The notes under the pieces are model-generated. The model had not been told where the DNA came from. It searched no databases and was given only the letters and a program-made list of their open reading frames with translations. Below, one piece after another: positions 13,220 through 19,919 of a stretch of 19,919 nt of DNA. Every line of letters begins with the position of its first letter. Within the stretch, counting starts at the first letter, position 1. This DNA comes from JABIBU01 sp964464685 (GTDB taxonomy: Bacteria; Patescibacteriota; Patescibacteriia; Magasanikbacterales; UBA922): contig CAYXGV010000016.1 in NCBI GenBank assembly GCA_964464685.1, forward strand, positions 1 to 19,919. The letters run 5' to 3'. Position numbers and translations under genes: made by a program.

Positions 13220-14284
13220 TTATTTATCCGCTTTCAGAGTGGTTATAGGACGAGATTGTGTTATAAAAATTTTCCCCTTATCATCCATTGCCCACTCAAT
13301 ATCGCAAGGAAAGCCGTAGTGATCTTCAATTTTTTTACAAACCTCAGCCACCTCAATAATTTGTTTACCAGTTAGTTTTTGTTTTTCTCCTTCGCCTCCA
13401 ATTTCAATCCACTCATTTGCTCCATCTTCATCTTTTACAAATTTTTTATTGACTGTTTTAATAATTTTATCCTTTGGTGTTTTCATTAGTTTGCGTGTCT
13501 GATGTCCTACATTTATATCAAAAATACTCATATCACTTTTGTGAACTATATAGCTATCTGGCGTGACTAATCCGCCAACAATCGCCTCACCCAAACCATA
13601 AGCAGCTTCTATAATCATTTGATCTGGATCTTCTGTTACTGGATGAACTGTAAAAGTAATACCAGAAACATGTGACTGGATCATTTGTTGAATTACTACA
13701 GCCACTGAAACATAGGCATCAATCAGACCTTTTTCATGACGATAAAAAATTGCCCGAGGAGTAAACAAAGATGACCAGCAATTTTTTACTCGCTCAACCA
13801 CATTTTCACGGGTAGTATTGAGATAAGTTTCCAACTCCCCTGCCCAACTAGCAACATCACCATCCTCCGCAGTCGCCGATGAACGCACCGCCACAAATTG
13901 GTTATTTAGTTCTCCCCCTATCAAGGGGGAGTCAGAGGGGATGTTGGCAAACAACTCATCAAAAGCCTGCAAAATTTCTTTTGTAAGATCTTCAGGCATT
14001 GGCACATCATGAATTACATCACGAATAACATTGCTAGCCTTATCAACAGTATTGGTATTTTCTGGATCCACTTCAGCCAAACGTGCTTCAATCTCTTCTT
14101 TTAAATGTGTCTCTTCCACAAAACGATCGAAGGCATCAGACAATATTACAAATCCATTTGGTATTGGATTATTATTTACCTGCCCGCCGAAGAGGTGGGT
14201 CATTTCACCCAAAGAAGCACCTTTGCCTCCAGCAATATCTACATTTGTTTTTCTAATATCTTTGAAGAATTTTAAATGTTTCAT
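13220..14284 (-). CDS. Dikinase ATP-binding domain (PEP synthase N-terminal domain, PPDK_N) as a separate protein
   Basis: 354 residues, only the ATP-grasp-like N-terminal domain of PEP synthase, pyruvate phosphate dikinase and rifampin phosphotransferase. Family motifs are intact: GGKGASLGEM near 20, VAVRSSATAEDG in the middle, QQMIQSHVSGITFTVHP, IIEAAYGLGEAIVGG, and IEWAMDDKGKIFITQSRPI at the end. It should bind ATP and transfer phosphate to a histidine of a mobile domain. That domain is encoded separately 17 bases upstream (14302-14619), with more copies at 16879 and 18359. Two segments (around HLFGGQVNNN and SDSPLIGGELNNQ) look like insertions, the second encoded by a palindromic repeat. 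The PEP/pyruvate barrel is missing. A full PEP synthase role is therefore unlikely from this gene alone. Confidence 0.88.
   Translation of the reverse strand: MKHLKFFKDIRKTNVDIAGGKGASLGEMTHLFGGQVNNNPIPNGFVILSDAFDRFVEETHLKEEIEARLAEVDPENTNTVDKASNVIRDVIHDVPMPEDLTKEILQAFDELFANIPSDSPLIGGELNNQFVAVRSSATAEDGDVASWAGELETYLNTTRENVVERVKNCWSSLFTPRAIFYRHEKGLIDAYVSVAVVIQQMIQSHVSGITFTVHPVTEDPDQMIIEAAYGLGEAIVGGLVTPDSYIVHKSDMSIFDINVGHQTRKLMKTPKDKIIKTVNKKFVKDEDGANEWIEIGGEGEKQKLTGKQIIEVAEVCKKIEDHYGFPCDIEWAMDDKGKIFITQSRPITTLKADK
13906..13946. repeat. Palindromic repeat inserted in frame in the dikinase ATP domain
   Basis: CTCCCCC and GGGGGAG arms around TATCAA (13913-13932), followed by a GAGGGG stretch. It encodes about SDSPLIGGELNNQ just before the conserved FVAVRSSATAED strand, a place where family members usually run on directly. 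Confidence 0.55.
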
Positions 14285-14301
14285 AAATAAAAAATTATAA
14301 A

Positions 14302-14619
14302 TTACAAAATATTAACTACTCCACTATCGGCATCCACTTCTACCCTATCTCCATTTTTTACATGTTGTAAAATTTCTTCTGACAAACTAACTATAGCCGG
14401 CTTATTATTTTCTCTAGCAATAATGGCAGCATGAGATGTGACTCCCCCGTGTATAGCCAAAATTGCACTACTCATTTTTATCAATGGTATAGTTGGTTTT
14501 ATTTTAACTAACAAAACAACATCATTTTTTTTGCAATGATCAATTTCTCTAAAGTCATGCACAATACACAAATTTCCTTCTGCTTTTCCCCCACTGGCAC
14601 AAGTTCCTTTAAATTGCAT
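14302..14619 (-). CDS. Free-standing phosphohistidine (PEP-utilizer mobile) domain
   Basis: 105 residues, a complete swivelling phosphohistidine domain with no other domain. It begins with the beta strands FKGTCASGGKAEGNLCIV and carries the signature GGVTSHAAIIAREN with the phospho-acceptor His63, then a closing GDRVEVDADSGVVNIL. In the family this domain shuttles phosphate from the ATP domain to a substrate. It is the first gene of a two-gene unit with the ATP domain (17-base gap), so the two most likely work as subunits. Promoter at 14651-14680. Confidence 0.9.
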   Translation of the reverse strand: MQFKGTCASGGKAEGNLCIVHDFREIDHCKKNDVVLLVKIKPTIPLIKMSSAILAIHGGVTSHAAIIARENNKPAIVSLSEEILQHVKNGDRVEVDADSGVVNIL

Positions 14620-14650
14620 AGTATTTTTTTATTAAATTTTAATTGTTTAT

Positions 14651-14680
14651 ATTATAGCACACCCCCCTTGACAAAAGCAA
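14651..14680 (-). promoter_or_regulatory. Promoter of the split dikinase genes
   Basis: On the minus strand TTGCTT (14675-14680), 18 bases, TATAAT (14651-14656). It is interleaved with the plus-strand promoter at 14668-14696, so the two compete for RNA polymerase. Confidence 0.5.
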
Positions 14681-14696
14681 TAAAATGTGCTATAAT
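14668..14696 (+). promoter_or_regulatory. Perfect-consensus promoter of the histidine phosphatase unit
   Basis: TTGACA (14668-14673), 17 bases, TATAAT (14691-14696). Transcription should start near 14703. It is one of the strongest promoter matches in the window. Confidence 0.8.
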
Positions 14697-14702
14697 ATAT
14701 TG

Positions 14703-14910
14703 TCAAAATGAAAATGGGTAAAAGTGCTAATTTTAGCACAAAACCCTTCATTAGACAGGAATTTTGGTGGACATTACAACTTAAAAAGGTGATTCTCTAC
14801 GGACTTTTGGGCATATTTTGTCTAGATGTCCGTAGAGGATGACAGCCGAGTTTGGTAATTTGTAAGAGAGGGTCAATTGACTCTCCACCAGATAAAGTTG
14901 TCAATAGACA
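14703..14910 (+). ncRNA. Structured 5' leader, possible regulatory RNA
   Basis: About 200 transcribed bases precede the phosphatase ribosome site. Hairpin 1 has a GTGCTA/TAGCAC stem near 14724-14739 inside an outer GGGT/ACCC pairing. Hairpin 2 has a perfect 10-bp stem (14795-14804/14828-14837), extendable with a G-U pair, around a 23-base loop. GGGTCAATTGACTC near 14873 gives another small pairing. There is no T-run, so it is not a plain terminator. It matches no riboswitch class I know. Confidence 0.45.
14708..14842 (+). CDS. Possible 44-residue leader ORF
   Basis: An ATG at 14708, only about 5 bases from the predicted transcription start, opens 44 codons ending TGA at 14840-14842. The peptide begins MKMGKSANFSTKPFIRQ and has a hydrophobic stretch (VILYGLLGIFCL). 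It spans both leader hairpins, so reading it would open them. No ribosome site is possible this close to the start, so it would be a leaderless message. It could be a leader peptide or chance. Confidence 0.3.
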   Translation: MKMGKSANFSTKPFIRQEFWWTLQLKKVILYGLLGIFCLDVRRG

Positions 14911-14924
14911 AAGGAGATGAAGCG

Positions 14925-15494
14925 ATGAAGACATTGTATGCGCTGAGACACTCGGACAAGGACGGCAAAATGAAGAACCGGATCGGCACCGGAGGCGTGG
15001 AGTTAGCTAACCTGCTTGGTAGCAACTTCCCGGTTCAAGATGTTACCGACCTCTTCCACCACGAGCTTCCCCGTACCACGGAGACCGCCCTGGCCTGGCT
15101 CTCCGGGTACTACTACTCGAATGTCACGGTCCACCCTGTCGTCCCCGGCATGGGCAACGACGAGATCTTTGGTGCCATGGCCACCGAGGGCATGCGCAAG
15201 CTCGCCCCCGAGATGGGCAACTTCCGCGCGGTCCTCAAGGACTCGGGCGAGGAGAAGTGCCGCGAGTGGGCCGAGGGCTTCATGAACGCGGTGCGCGCCA
15301 TGTTCGACGTGATGGACCACGGTGGCACCGGTGTGAGCTTCTCCCACTCCCCAACGGTGGAGTTCTGTGCCTATGCTGTCTCCGAGTACGGCGAGCTGGA
15401 CGACGCCATCGCCAACGGACTCGGTTCCTGCCAGGGCATCATCCTCAAGCAGGACGAAGACGGCACGATCACCCTGGTCGGACTGGCGCAGTAG
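14925..15494 (+). CDS. Histidine phosphatase-like protein, GC-rich gene
   Basis: 189 residues of the histidine phosphatase (phosphoglycerate mutase-like) superfamily. The start LYALRHSD holds Arg8-His9 in place of the usual RHG. Arg50 in ELPRTTETA and His141 in SFSHSPTVEF complete a plausible active site. No signal peptide. ATG at 14925 is fixed by AAGGAG at 14911-14916, 8 bases upstream; a TTG at 14877 extends the frame but precedes that site. Base use differs sharply from the neighbours: 42 of 60 bases in 15181-15240 are G or C, with GCC, CTC and GAG codons dominant, against about one third G+C elsewhere. This suggests recent transfer or selection for high expression. It is transcribed alone from a strong promoter. 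Substrate unknown. Confidence 0.85.
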   Translation: MKTLYALRHSDKDGKMKNRIGTGGVELANLLGSNFPVQDVTDLFHHELPRTTETALAWLSGYYYSNVTVHPVVPGMGNDEIFGAMATEGMRKLAPEMGNFRAVLKDSGEEKCREWAEGFMNAVRAMFDVMDHGGTGVSFSHSPTVEFCAYAVSEYGELDDAIANGLGSCQGIILKQDEDGTITLVGLAQ

Positions 15495-15544
15495 CCTCTC
15501 TCTCTTCCTTCCACCCCACCTTATAACCCCACCAACAATTCCTT

Positions 15545-15613
15545 CGGCAACTGTTTCCTCCCTGGATTCAGTTGCCGTTGCGAAATTACTCTTGTCAAAG
15601 AATAATTTCGCAA
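15545..15613 (+). other. Two perfect hairpins in the 3' untranslated region
   Basis: A 9-bp stem (15545-15553/15569-15577) is directly followed by an 11-bp stem (15578-15588/15603-15613). With the terminator at 15616 they give three back-to-back hairpins after the phosphatase gene. They may protect the message or be the body of a small RNA. Confidence 0.55.
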
Positions 15614-15615
15614 AA

Positions 15616-15652
15616 CAAAAAACCCGACCCAGTGTCGCGGTTTTTTGTTTTT
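15616..15652. terminator. Bidirectional intrinsic terminator
   Basis: A stem (AAAAAACC 15617-15624 with GGTTTTTT 15639-15646, plus inner CGAC/GTCG and one bulge) has T-runs in both directions. It separates the convergent phosphatase (+) and HAD (-) genes. Confidence 0.8.
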
Positions 15653-15662
15653 ATATTATGTA

Positions 15663-16871
15663 TTATGACTTGTGATTAGACATCCACTTCCTCATATTTT
15701 TAAAATTGTCATATAGATAAACTTGCACTCCCATTTTTCTTGGATCTTTTAAATTACTTTCCTGATCATCTATATAAATTATATCTTTAGAATTTTTTAT
15801 ACCAAATTTTTTCATTACTTCTCTTATTGTTTTCTCACTAGCTTTTGGTAAATTAAGATCATAGGTATTTATCATATCATCAAATTCTTTTCTTTTTATT
15901 ATTTTAGAACCCTTCAAATTTCCATCAAATAATATAGGAAAACTTTTTGATAACCCGATTACAGTATAACCACGTCGACGCAAAACCTGTGCATAGGCAA
16001 TAATACTTTCATTACGACGAGATGTCATACGCAAGTGATAATTCCAAATTTTTTGTGGATCTGCTTTGATACCCAAATTTTTTATAGCCCTAGGAAATAC
16101 TTGTAGACCAGAAATTTTTTTCATTGCAGCCAAACAATGTTCGGTGTACAACGCATCATAAGCTTCTTTTATGTCTACACCATAATTTTTGTGCAGATAT
16201 CTAGCTGTCACCCAATAGTCACCGTTTAATATTACTCCGTGCAAGTCTAGAATTATTAATTTTTCTGGTTTAATCAAACTATAAACCGACTTTCTAACCT
16301 CTTTTAAATTATTAAACCAAAAAGTATTTATTCCTATGCCTTGGGGAATATGTAAAAACTCTTTTAAATCATCAAAATAAATGGCTTCCTCTGACTTAAC
16401 CTGATATTTTTTTAAAACATATTCAAACATTTCCTGACTACATTTATTCAAACCGACATCCTGTGAATTTATTATTTCAGTAAAATAAAGAGATAAATTA
16501 AATTTTATTTTAAATAATTTAATATATTTGGCAAAATTATTACTGAGCAAAACTGTCTTATAACCGGCTTTTTTTAACTCCAAAGCAAAGTCAAGTGTAT
16601 CTTGATTGACTTGATGTAATCGCAAATGAATTTTTTCTAACTCGTTGCCGGTAGCTTTTATATTTAATTCGTCGGCTGATTTTTTAAAAGACTCCACACT
16701 AGTAATCTCGCCAGTACAAGATTTTAAAAACCATTTGCGCCAAAAAATATCATAAACTTCTTTAAAAGGCTTTTTATATTTTTTAGCAATAAATTTACAA
16801 GTTGGTATATACCCACCATACCAGACTACACCAGCCGCATCAAAAATTATAAGCTTTATTTTTTTTGACAT
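15663..16871 (-). CDS. Double HAD-like hydrolase
   Basis: 402 residues from ATG at 16871 (MSKKIKLIIFD); the longer in-frame ORF overlaps the preceding gene and is not used. Two complete HAD domains lie in tandem. Domain 1 (about 5-200) has FDAAGV with Asp11, LLSNNF, GLNK and YFDD. Domain 2 (about 203-402) has LDLHGV with Asp209, GLSKSF, LNLPK and YIDDQ. Each keeps the nucleophile Asp and the motif IV acid pair, but the second Asp of DxD is Ala or His. HAD proteins of the YihX/epoxide-hydrolase-like group also lack that Asp, so this is not proof of inactivity. The gene lies 7 bases after a phosphohistidine-domain gene, so it is probably translated with it and may act on the same phosphorylated product. 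Confidence 0.85.
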   Translation of the reverse strand: MSKKIKLIIFDAAGVVWYGGYIPTCKFIAKKYKKPFKEVYDIFWRKWFLKSCTGEITSVESFKKSADELNIKATGNELEKIHLRLHQVNQDTLDFALELKKAGYKTVLLSNNFAKYIKLFKIKFNLSLYFTEIINSQDVGLNKCSQEMFEYVLKKYQVKSEEAIYFDDLKEFLHIPQGIGINTFWFNNLKEVRKSVYSLIKPEKLIILDLHGVILNGDYWVTARYLHKNYGVDIKEAYDALYTEHCLAAMKKISGLQVFPRAIKNLGIKADPQKIWNYHLRMTSRRNESIIAYAQVLRRRGYTVIGLSKSFPILFDGNLKGSKIIKRKEFDDMINTYDLNLPKASEKTIREVMKKFGIKNSKDIIYIDDQESNLKDPRKMGVQVYLYDNFKNMRKWMSNHKS

Positions 16872-16878
16872 AATAAAA

Positions 16879-18357
16879 TTATTTAATGGAACCAACAATT
16901 CTAATAATACCAAGAATAGCGTCAACTTCAATTGTATCCCCATCTTTCAAAACTTTAGTAGCAATTCTAGTACCTATAATACAAGGCTTTTTTAATTCAC
17001 GAGCTACGATAGCCGCATGCGATGTAATTCCTCCAGCATCAGTCACAAATCCAGCCGCTTTTTTCATGGCGGGCAAAAGACCAGGGTGAGTAGCCACTGA
17101 TAATAGTATATCACCTTCTTCAACTTTGTTTATCTCCTCTGTTTTGTTTACTATTTTTACTCTCCCTTTCGCATAACCAGTGGAAGCTACTGTACCATGA
17201 ATAACTAAGACGTTTTCTAAATTTTTATCTTGTATATAATCTAGACTCTTTAAAAAATTATCAGCCTCATCACCTATTAAAATATCTTGTCCCATCTCAC
17301 TTTTAGCAACCCAGACACAATACTTACTTCGCTCAATTAATTTATCAACATCTAACTCTTTTTTTTCTAACAAAAGACTATTTAATTCCTCTACACTGGC
17401 ATAATACAATAGATCTTTGTTAACTCCAAATCTTTTTCCAATTTCCTCTAAAATAACAGACCAACAAGCAGAGATACCAAATAAAATCTCCATACGTAAC
17501 CCCTTCAAATAAGTAAATTTTCTTGCCACTGAAAATAAATACTTTTCTTCTTCTGTGAGATTTAATTCTTGTCCAATATTTTTTTGTATTTCTGACACTT
17601 TATCTCTAGTATTCAATAAATCCGACAATTCATTTTGGACAAGCTCTTTACCAACTGAAAACTTTTTTATTACCTCTTTTACATCAGATAATTTTCTAGC
17701 TGGACCAATTTGACCATGATCAACCCAAAACCAATCTAAATAATAATCTTTAATTTTTTGTTCAGATAGATTTGAACCAAGTGATAATTGCAATAATTCT
17801 ATTTGGGCCAACTTAGAAGGCATTAATTCTACTGGACTAGAAAGTTGATATAATATTTCCGGTATAGACATTACAAAATCAATTTTAAATTTAGCATTTT
17901 TGATAATGTCTTTTAAAAGATGAGTAAACTTATGAAACATGTGATCAGAAAAAACCGGTACATAACCAAAAGCAGAAAAATCATTACCCAATTTATAGCT
18001 TTTAAATAAAAAATCTGCTATTTCTTGATTGCTCATTTTACTAATATCTATACGAAAAAAACCTCTAATCAATTTCAAACACTCGGTTGCTATCTCTTGA
18101 TGTTTTTTATAAACAAAATCAACAAAATTTGGATCTTTTCTAATTTTATTTATCAAATAATCTGATCCTTTGTCCCAAGCATCATAATCAGCAAAAAATT
18201 CTAATCCTTTATTTTTGTGTATACAAAAAGTATCAACTCCGGCTTTCCTACCATCTAATAAGTCAATTAAAATCTGTGATGGCCAAGCATTATGCATTGG
18301 AGAAATTGTGAGAGGAGTCGTTGAATATTCCTCATGAGATTTAGTATATTTAACCAT
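16879..18357 (-). CDS. Helical domain fused to phosphohistidine domain (dikinase-like, no ATP domain)
   Basis: 492 residues. Residues 1 to about 380 form a mostly helical region of unknown family. Its motifs (YVPVFSDHMFHKFTHLLKD near 140, and a GLRMEILFGIS helix leading to LYYASVEELNSL near 325) recur in altered form in the next gene. The second block resembles the segment before the His domain in rifampin phosphotransferase and PEP synthase. The C-terminal 110 residues are a mobile domain (HGTVASTGYAKGRVKIV, GGITSHAAIVAREL) with acceptor His447. No ATP-binding domain and no PEP barrel is present, so phosphate must come from another chain, most simply the ATP domain at 13220-14284. ATG at 18357 is 1 base after the preceding stop codon, so translation is coupled. 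Confidence 0.8.
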   Translation of the reverse strand: MVKYTKSHEEYSTTPLTISPMHNAWPSQILIDLLDGRKAGVDTFCIHKNKGLEFFADYDAWDKGSDYLINKIRKDPNFVDFVYKKHQEIATECLKLIRGFFRIDISKMSNQEIADFLFKSYKLGNDFSAFGYVPVFSDHMFHKFTHLLKDIIKNAKFKIDFVMSIPEILYQLSSPVELMPSKLAQIELLQLSLGSNLSEQKIKDYYLDWFWVDHGQIGPARKLSDVKEVIKKFSVGKELVQNELSDLLNTRDKVSEIQKNIGQELNLTEEEKYLFSVARKFTYLKGLRMEILFGISACWSVILEEIGKRFGVNKDLLYYASVEELNSLLLEKKELDVDKLIERSKYCVWVAKSEMGQDILIGDEADNFLKSLDYIQDKNLENVLVIHGTVASTGYAKGRVKIVNKTEEINKVEEGDILLSVATHPGLLPAMKKAAGFVTDAGGITSHAAIVARELKKPCIIGTRIATKVLKDGDTIEVDAILGIIRIVGSIK

Positions 18358-18358
18358 A

Positions 18359-19891
18359 CTATTTTTTTATAATTTTTATAATTCCTTTATTGGCATCCAC
18401 TTCAACCAAATCACCATCCTGCAAAACTTTTGTGGCTATTTTGGTACCAATTACACACGGAATATTTAACTCACGAGAAACTATCGCAGCGTGAGAGGTT
18501 ACTCCGCCTTGTTCGGTAATAATTGCGCAAGCCTTCTTCATAGCCGGCACAATATCGGGGTCAGTGGCGATTGAAACCAAAACATCACCTGGTTTCATCT
18601 TGTCCATATCGCTAGCCCTAATAATAATTTTTACCCTACCCTTACCATAACCAGGAGAACCTATGGAACCAGAAAGTAAATGAGAATCAAACTTAATCTT
18701 TTTCTCTGTTTGCTTTAAAATTTTTTTAGCCACATCTCCAATAAACACACCTTCAAAATTATTTTCAACGTAATAAACACATTTTTCAGTCCTAATCATA
18801 AGTTCAGATTCATCATATTTATCAAACAAAAGCATTTTTTCTACCTCATCTTTCATCATAAACCTAACTTGTTTTTCTGTTAAGTAATTACGTCTCGCAA
18901 TCTCACGTAAAATTGCAGACATCTTGTAAACAGCAAAAAGTTGTGCATAACGACGATAAATTTTTGTAATCATAAAATTAGAGAACTGTAAAAATATATT
19001 TTGCCATTTATCATCCACCTGTAAATCCTCAAACGATTGTATTTTTTTCTTTTTATTTTCTTTAAGTTCCAGAATCTGTTTTTTATAAATGTCTGACGGA
19101 TTTTTACCACTCACAAAAATGTCTCTTAGTTGTTTTATATAATCTTCTACATGGTACTCCCCTTCTACCCACAAATGTTTAGTATAATAGTACTTTTCTC
19201 TATGTTTCTCTAATAATTTCAAAATGGTATTGGGTAAGCTATTTTTAATTTTAACGATTGTCTCTTTTCTAAATAATTCTAAAAGTTTCTTGTTCTTTTC
19301 TATCGCAATACCAATTTTTAAGAGTTCTTGTTGTTCAATAAAAATCAATGATTTATTAGTTGGTTGGGTCAAGATTACAAAGTATTCATTTATCTTGTCC
19401 TGCTTTATTTCTTTGTTTTCCAAATAATTTTTTAATCTATTAGTCAGATTGTTATGGAACATATCAGCCGCCACAGGTATCCAACACCAAGTATAATAAT
19501 GATTGTGTATTTCATTATGTTTTTTATAAATCTGCCACAACTCCTCATTGTTTAGCTTATCCAAATTTTCTTGCGGAATTGTCTCACAATATTTTCGCAA
19601 TTTATCAGCCTCTATAATTATATTTTTGTTAATCTCACCAGCATAATTTGGTTCATTTACAATTTTATTTACAATATTTTCGGCGACATCGTTGGAATCT
19701 TGTTCACCAAAATAAAACCAAAGATGATAGCCTTCAAATTTTGTCAGAACTTTTTTATACGCCCGACCAGTATTTTTTTTAAAATCATTAGCAAAACAAT
19801 ACAACCACAAAGTAGAGAAAAACAAATCACAATCAGGAATATCTTCACCCAACATCCACGGATCTTTTGTATTTAAATTATCTGGTATCAT
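18359..19891 (-). CDS. Paralogous helical domain plus phosphohistidine domain protein
   Basis: 510 residues, a diverged paralogue of the 492-residue protein. Shared features are WIPVAADMFHNNLTNRLKNYL near 155 (compare SDHMFHKFTHLLKD), the helix pair ending in REIARRNYLTEKQVRFM, and the mobile domain (SGSIGSPGYGKGRVKII, EQGGVTSHAAIVSREL) with acceptor His467. The N-terminal region is rich in Trp, Tyr and Lys and probably binds the substrate. The ATP-binding domain and PEP barrel are again absent. The ATG at 19891 overlaps a possible upstream stop codon (ATGA), so the operon continues past the window edge. Confidence 0.8.
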   Translation of the reverse strand: MIPDNLNTKDPWMLGEDIPDCDLFFSTLWLYCFANDFKKNTGRAYKKVLTKFEGYHLWFYFGEQDSNDVAENIVNKIVNEPNYAGEINKNIIIEADKLRKYCETIPQENLDKLNNEELWQIYKKHNEIHNHYYTWCWIPVAADMFHNNLTNRLKNYLENKEIKQDKINEYFVILTQPTNKSLIFIEQQELLKIGIAIEKNKKLLELFRKETIVKIKNSLPNTILKLLEKHREKYYYTKHLWVEGEYHVEDYIKQLRDIFVSGKNPSDIYKKQILELKENKKKKIQSFEDLQVDDKWQNIFLQFSNFMITKIYRRYAQLFAVYKMSAILREIARRNYLTEKQVRFMMKDEVEKMLLFDKYDESELMIRTEKCVYYVENNFEGVFIGDVAKKILKQTEKKIKFDSHLLSGSIGSPGYGKGRVKIIIRASDMDKMKPGDVLVSIATDPDIVPAMKKACAIITEQGGVTSHAAIVSRELNIPCVIGTKIATKVLQDGDLVEVDANKGIIKIIKK

Positions 19892-19919
19892 AATTTTTTA
19901 ATTAATCCTTTTTCAGCAT
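19888..19919 (-). CDS. 3' end of an upstream gene (partial)
   Basis: One frame reads AEKGLIKKL and stops at TGA 19888-19890, overlapping the next ATG as ATGA. This four-base overlap is typical of coupled genes. Only 32 bases are visible, so the call is weak. Confidence 0.3.
   Translation of the reverse strand, partial: AEKGLIKKL

Noticed and set aside
14877..14924. TTG start for the histidine phosphatase
   Set aside because: A clear ribosome site sits 8 bases before ATG 14925, and the conserved first strand starts there.
15003..15675. Other long ORFs in the GC-rich gene (both strands)
   Set aside because: High GC content removes stop codons in all frames. These frames show arginine- or alanine-rich text without domains, while the +14925 frame has the histidine phosphatase motifs.
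15663..16871. Inactive HAD because the DxD second Asp is missing
   Set aside because: YihX/epoxide-hydrolase-like HAD proteins also lack this Asp and are active, so inactivity cannot be claimed.
16872..16943. N-terminal extension of the double HAD protein
   Set aside because: It would overlap the end of the preceding gene by 65 bases; MSKKIKLIIFD at 16871 is the normal HAD start.
1..19919. tRNA or rRNA genes
   Set aside because: I saw no cloverleaf with a GTTCGAATC-type T-loop and no rRNA core motifs, but a tRNA scan was not run.

Overview
The window is AT-rich, with short intergenic spacers and standard stops. It carries several traits typical of Candidate Phyla Radiation (Patescibacteria) genomes: short palindromic repeats of the CCTGCCGGCAGG type, small coiled-coil proteins, a free-standing flavokinase, and surface proteins anchored by single helices. 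A ribosomal protein L9 gene is present, which argues against the CPR lineages known to lack it. No 16S rRNA or other clear taxonomic marker is present, so the placement is an inference.

Layout. 1-1450: an IS110-family insertion sequence (transposase on -) with a structured non-coding end that is a candidate bridge RNA. 1488-6713 (+): a consensus promoter, a cobalamin-type riboswitch, an intrinsic terminator, two Transcobalamin-C-like (DUF4430) membrane proteins, a DUF4430-like lipoprotein and an S-component-like membrane protein, closed by a strong terminator. An unannotated 59-codon gene lies antisense inside the riboswitch leader and has its own promoter, ribosome binding site and terminator. 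6732-9298 (-): a small coiled-coil protein, CTP synthase (pyrG) and L9 (rplI). 9478-10329 (+): the GTPase era. 10514-13075 (-): flavokinase, S41 protease, a coiled-coil repeat protein and a four-helix membrane protein. 13220-14619 (-): a dikinase ATP-binding domain and a separate phosphohistidine domain. 14668-15652 (+): a GC-rich histidine phosphatase gene with a structured leader and a three-hairpin tail. 15663-19891 (-): two large proteins that each end in a phosphohistidine domain, plus a double HAD protein, in a tightly packed operon that continues beyond the window.

Two systems stand out. The first looks like a vitamin B12 capture and uptake operon. The aptamer would sense cobalamin, and the 972-residue surface protein combines the two folds of animal transcobalamin (a helical alpha/alpha barrel and beta-domains). 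The lipoprotein and the S-like membrane protein would pass the ligand inward. The second is a split dikinase: one ATP-binding subunit and three phosphohistidine domains on separate chains, two of them fused to a related helical domain, with no PEP-binding barrel in the window. It may be a modular phosphotransfer system resembling rifampin phosphotransferase broken into subunits. Functions of both systems are inferred from domains and gene order.

Another theme is invasion by small palindromic repeats. They lie between genes and also inside reading frames, where they encode the tail of the S-like protein and a loop in the dikinase ATP domain.
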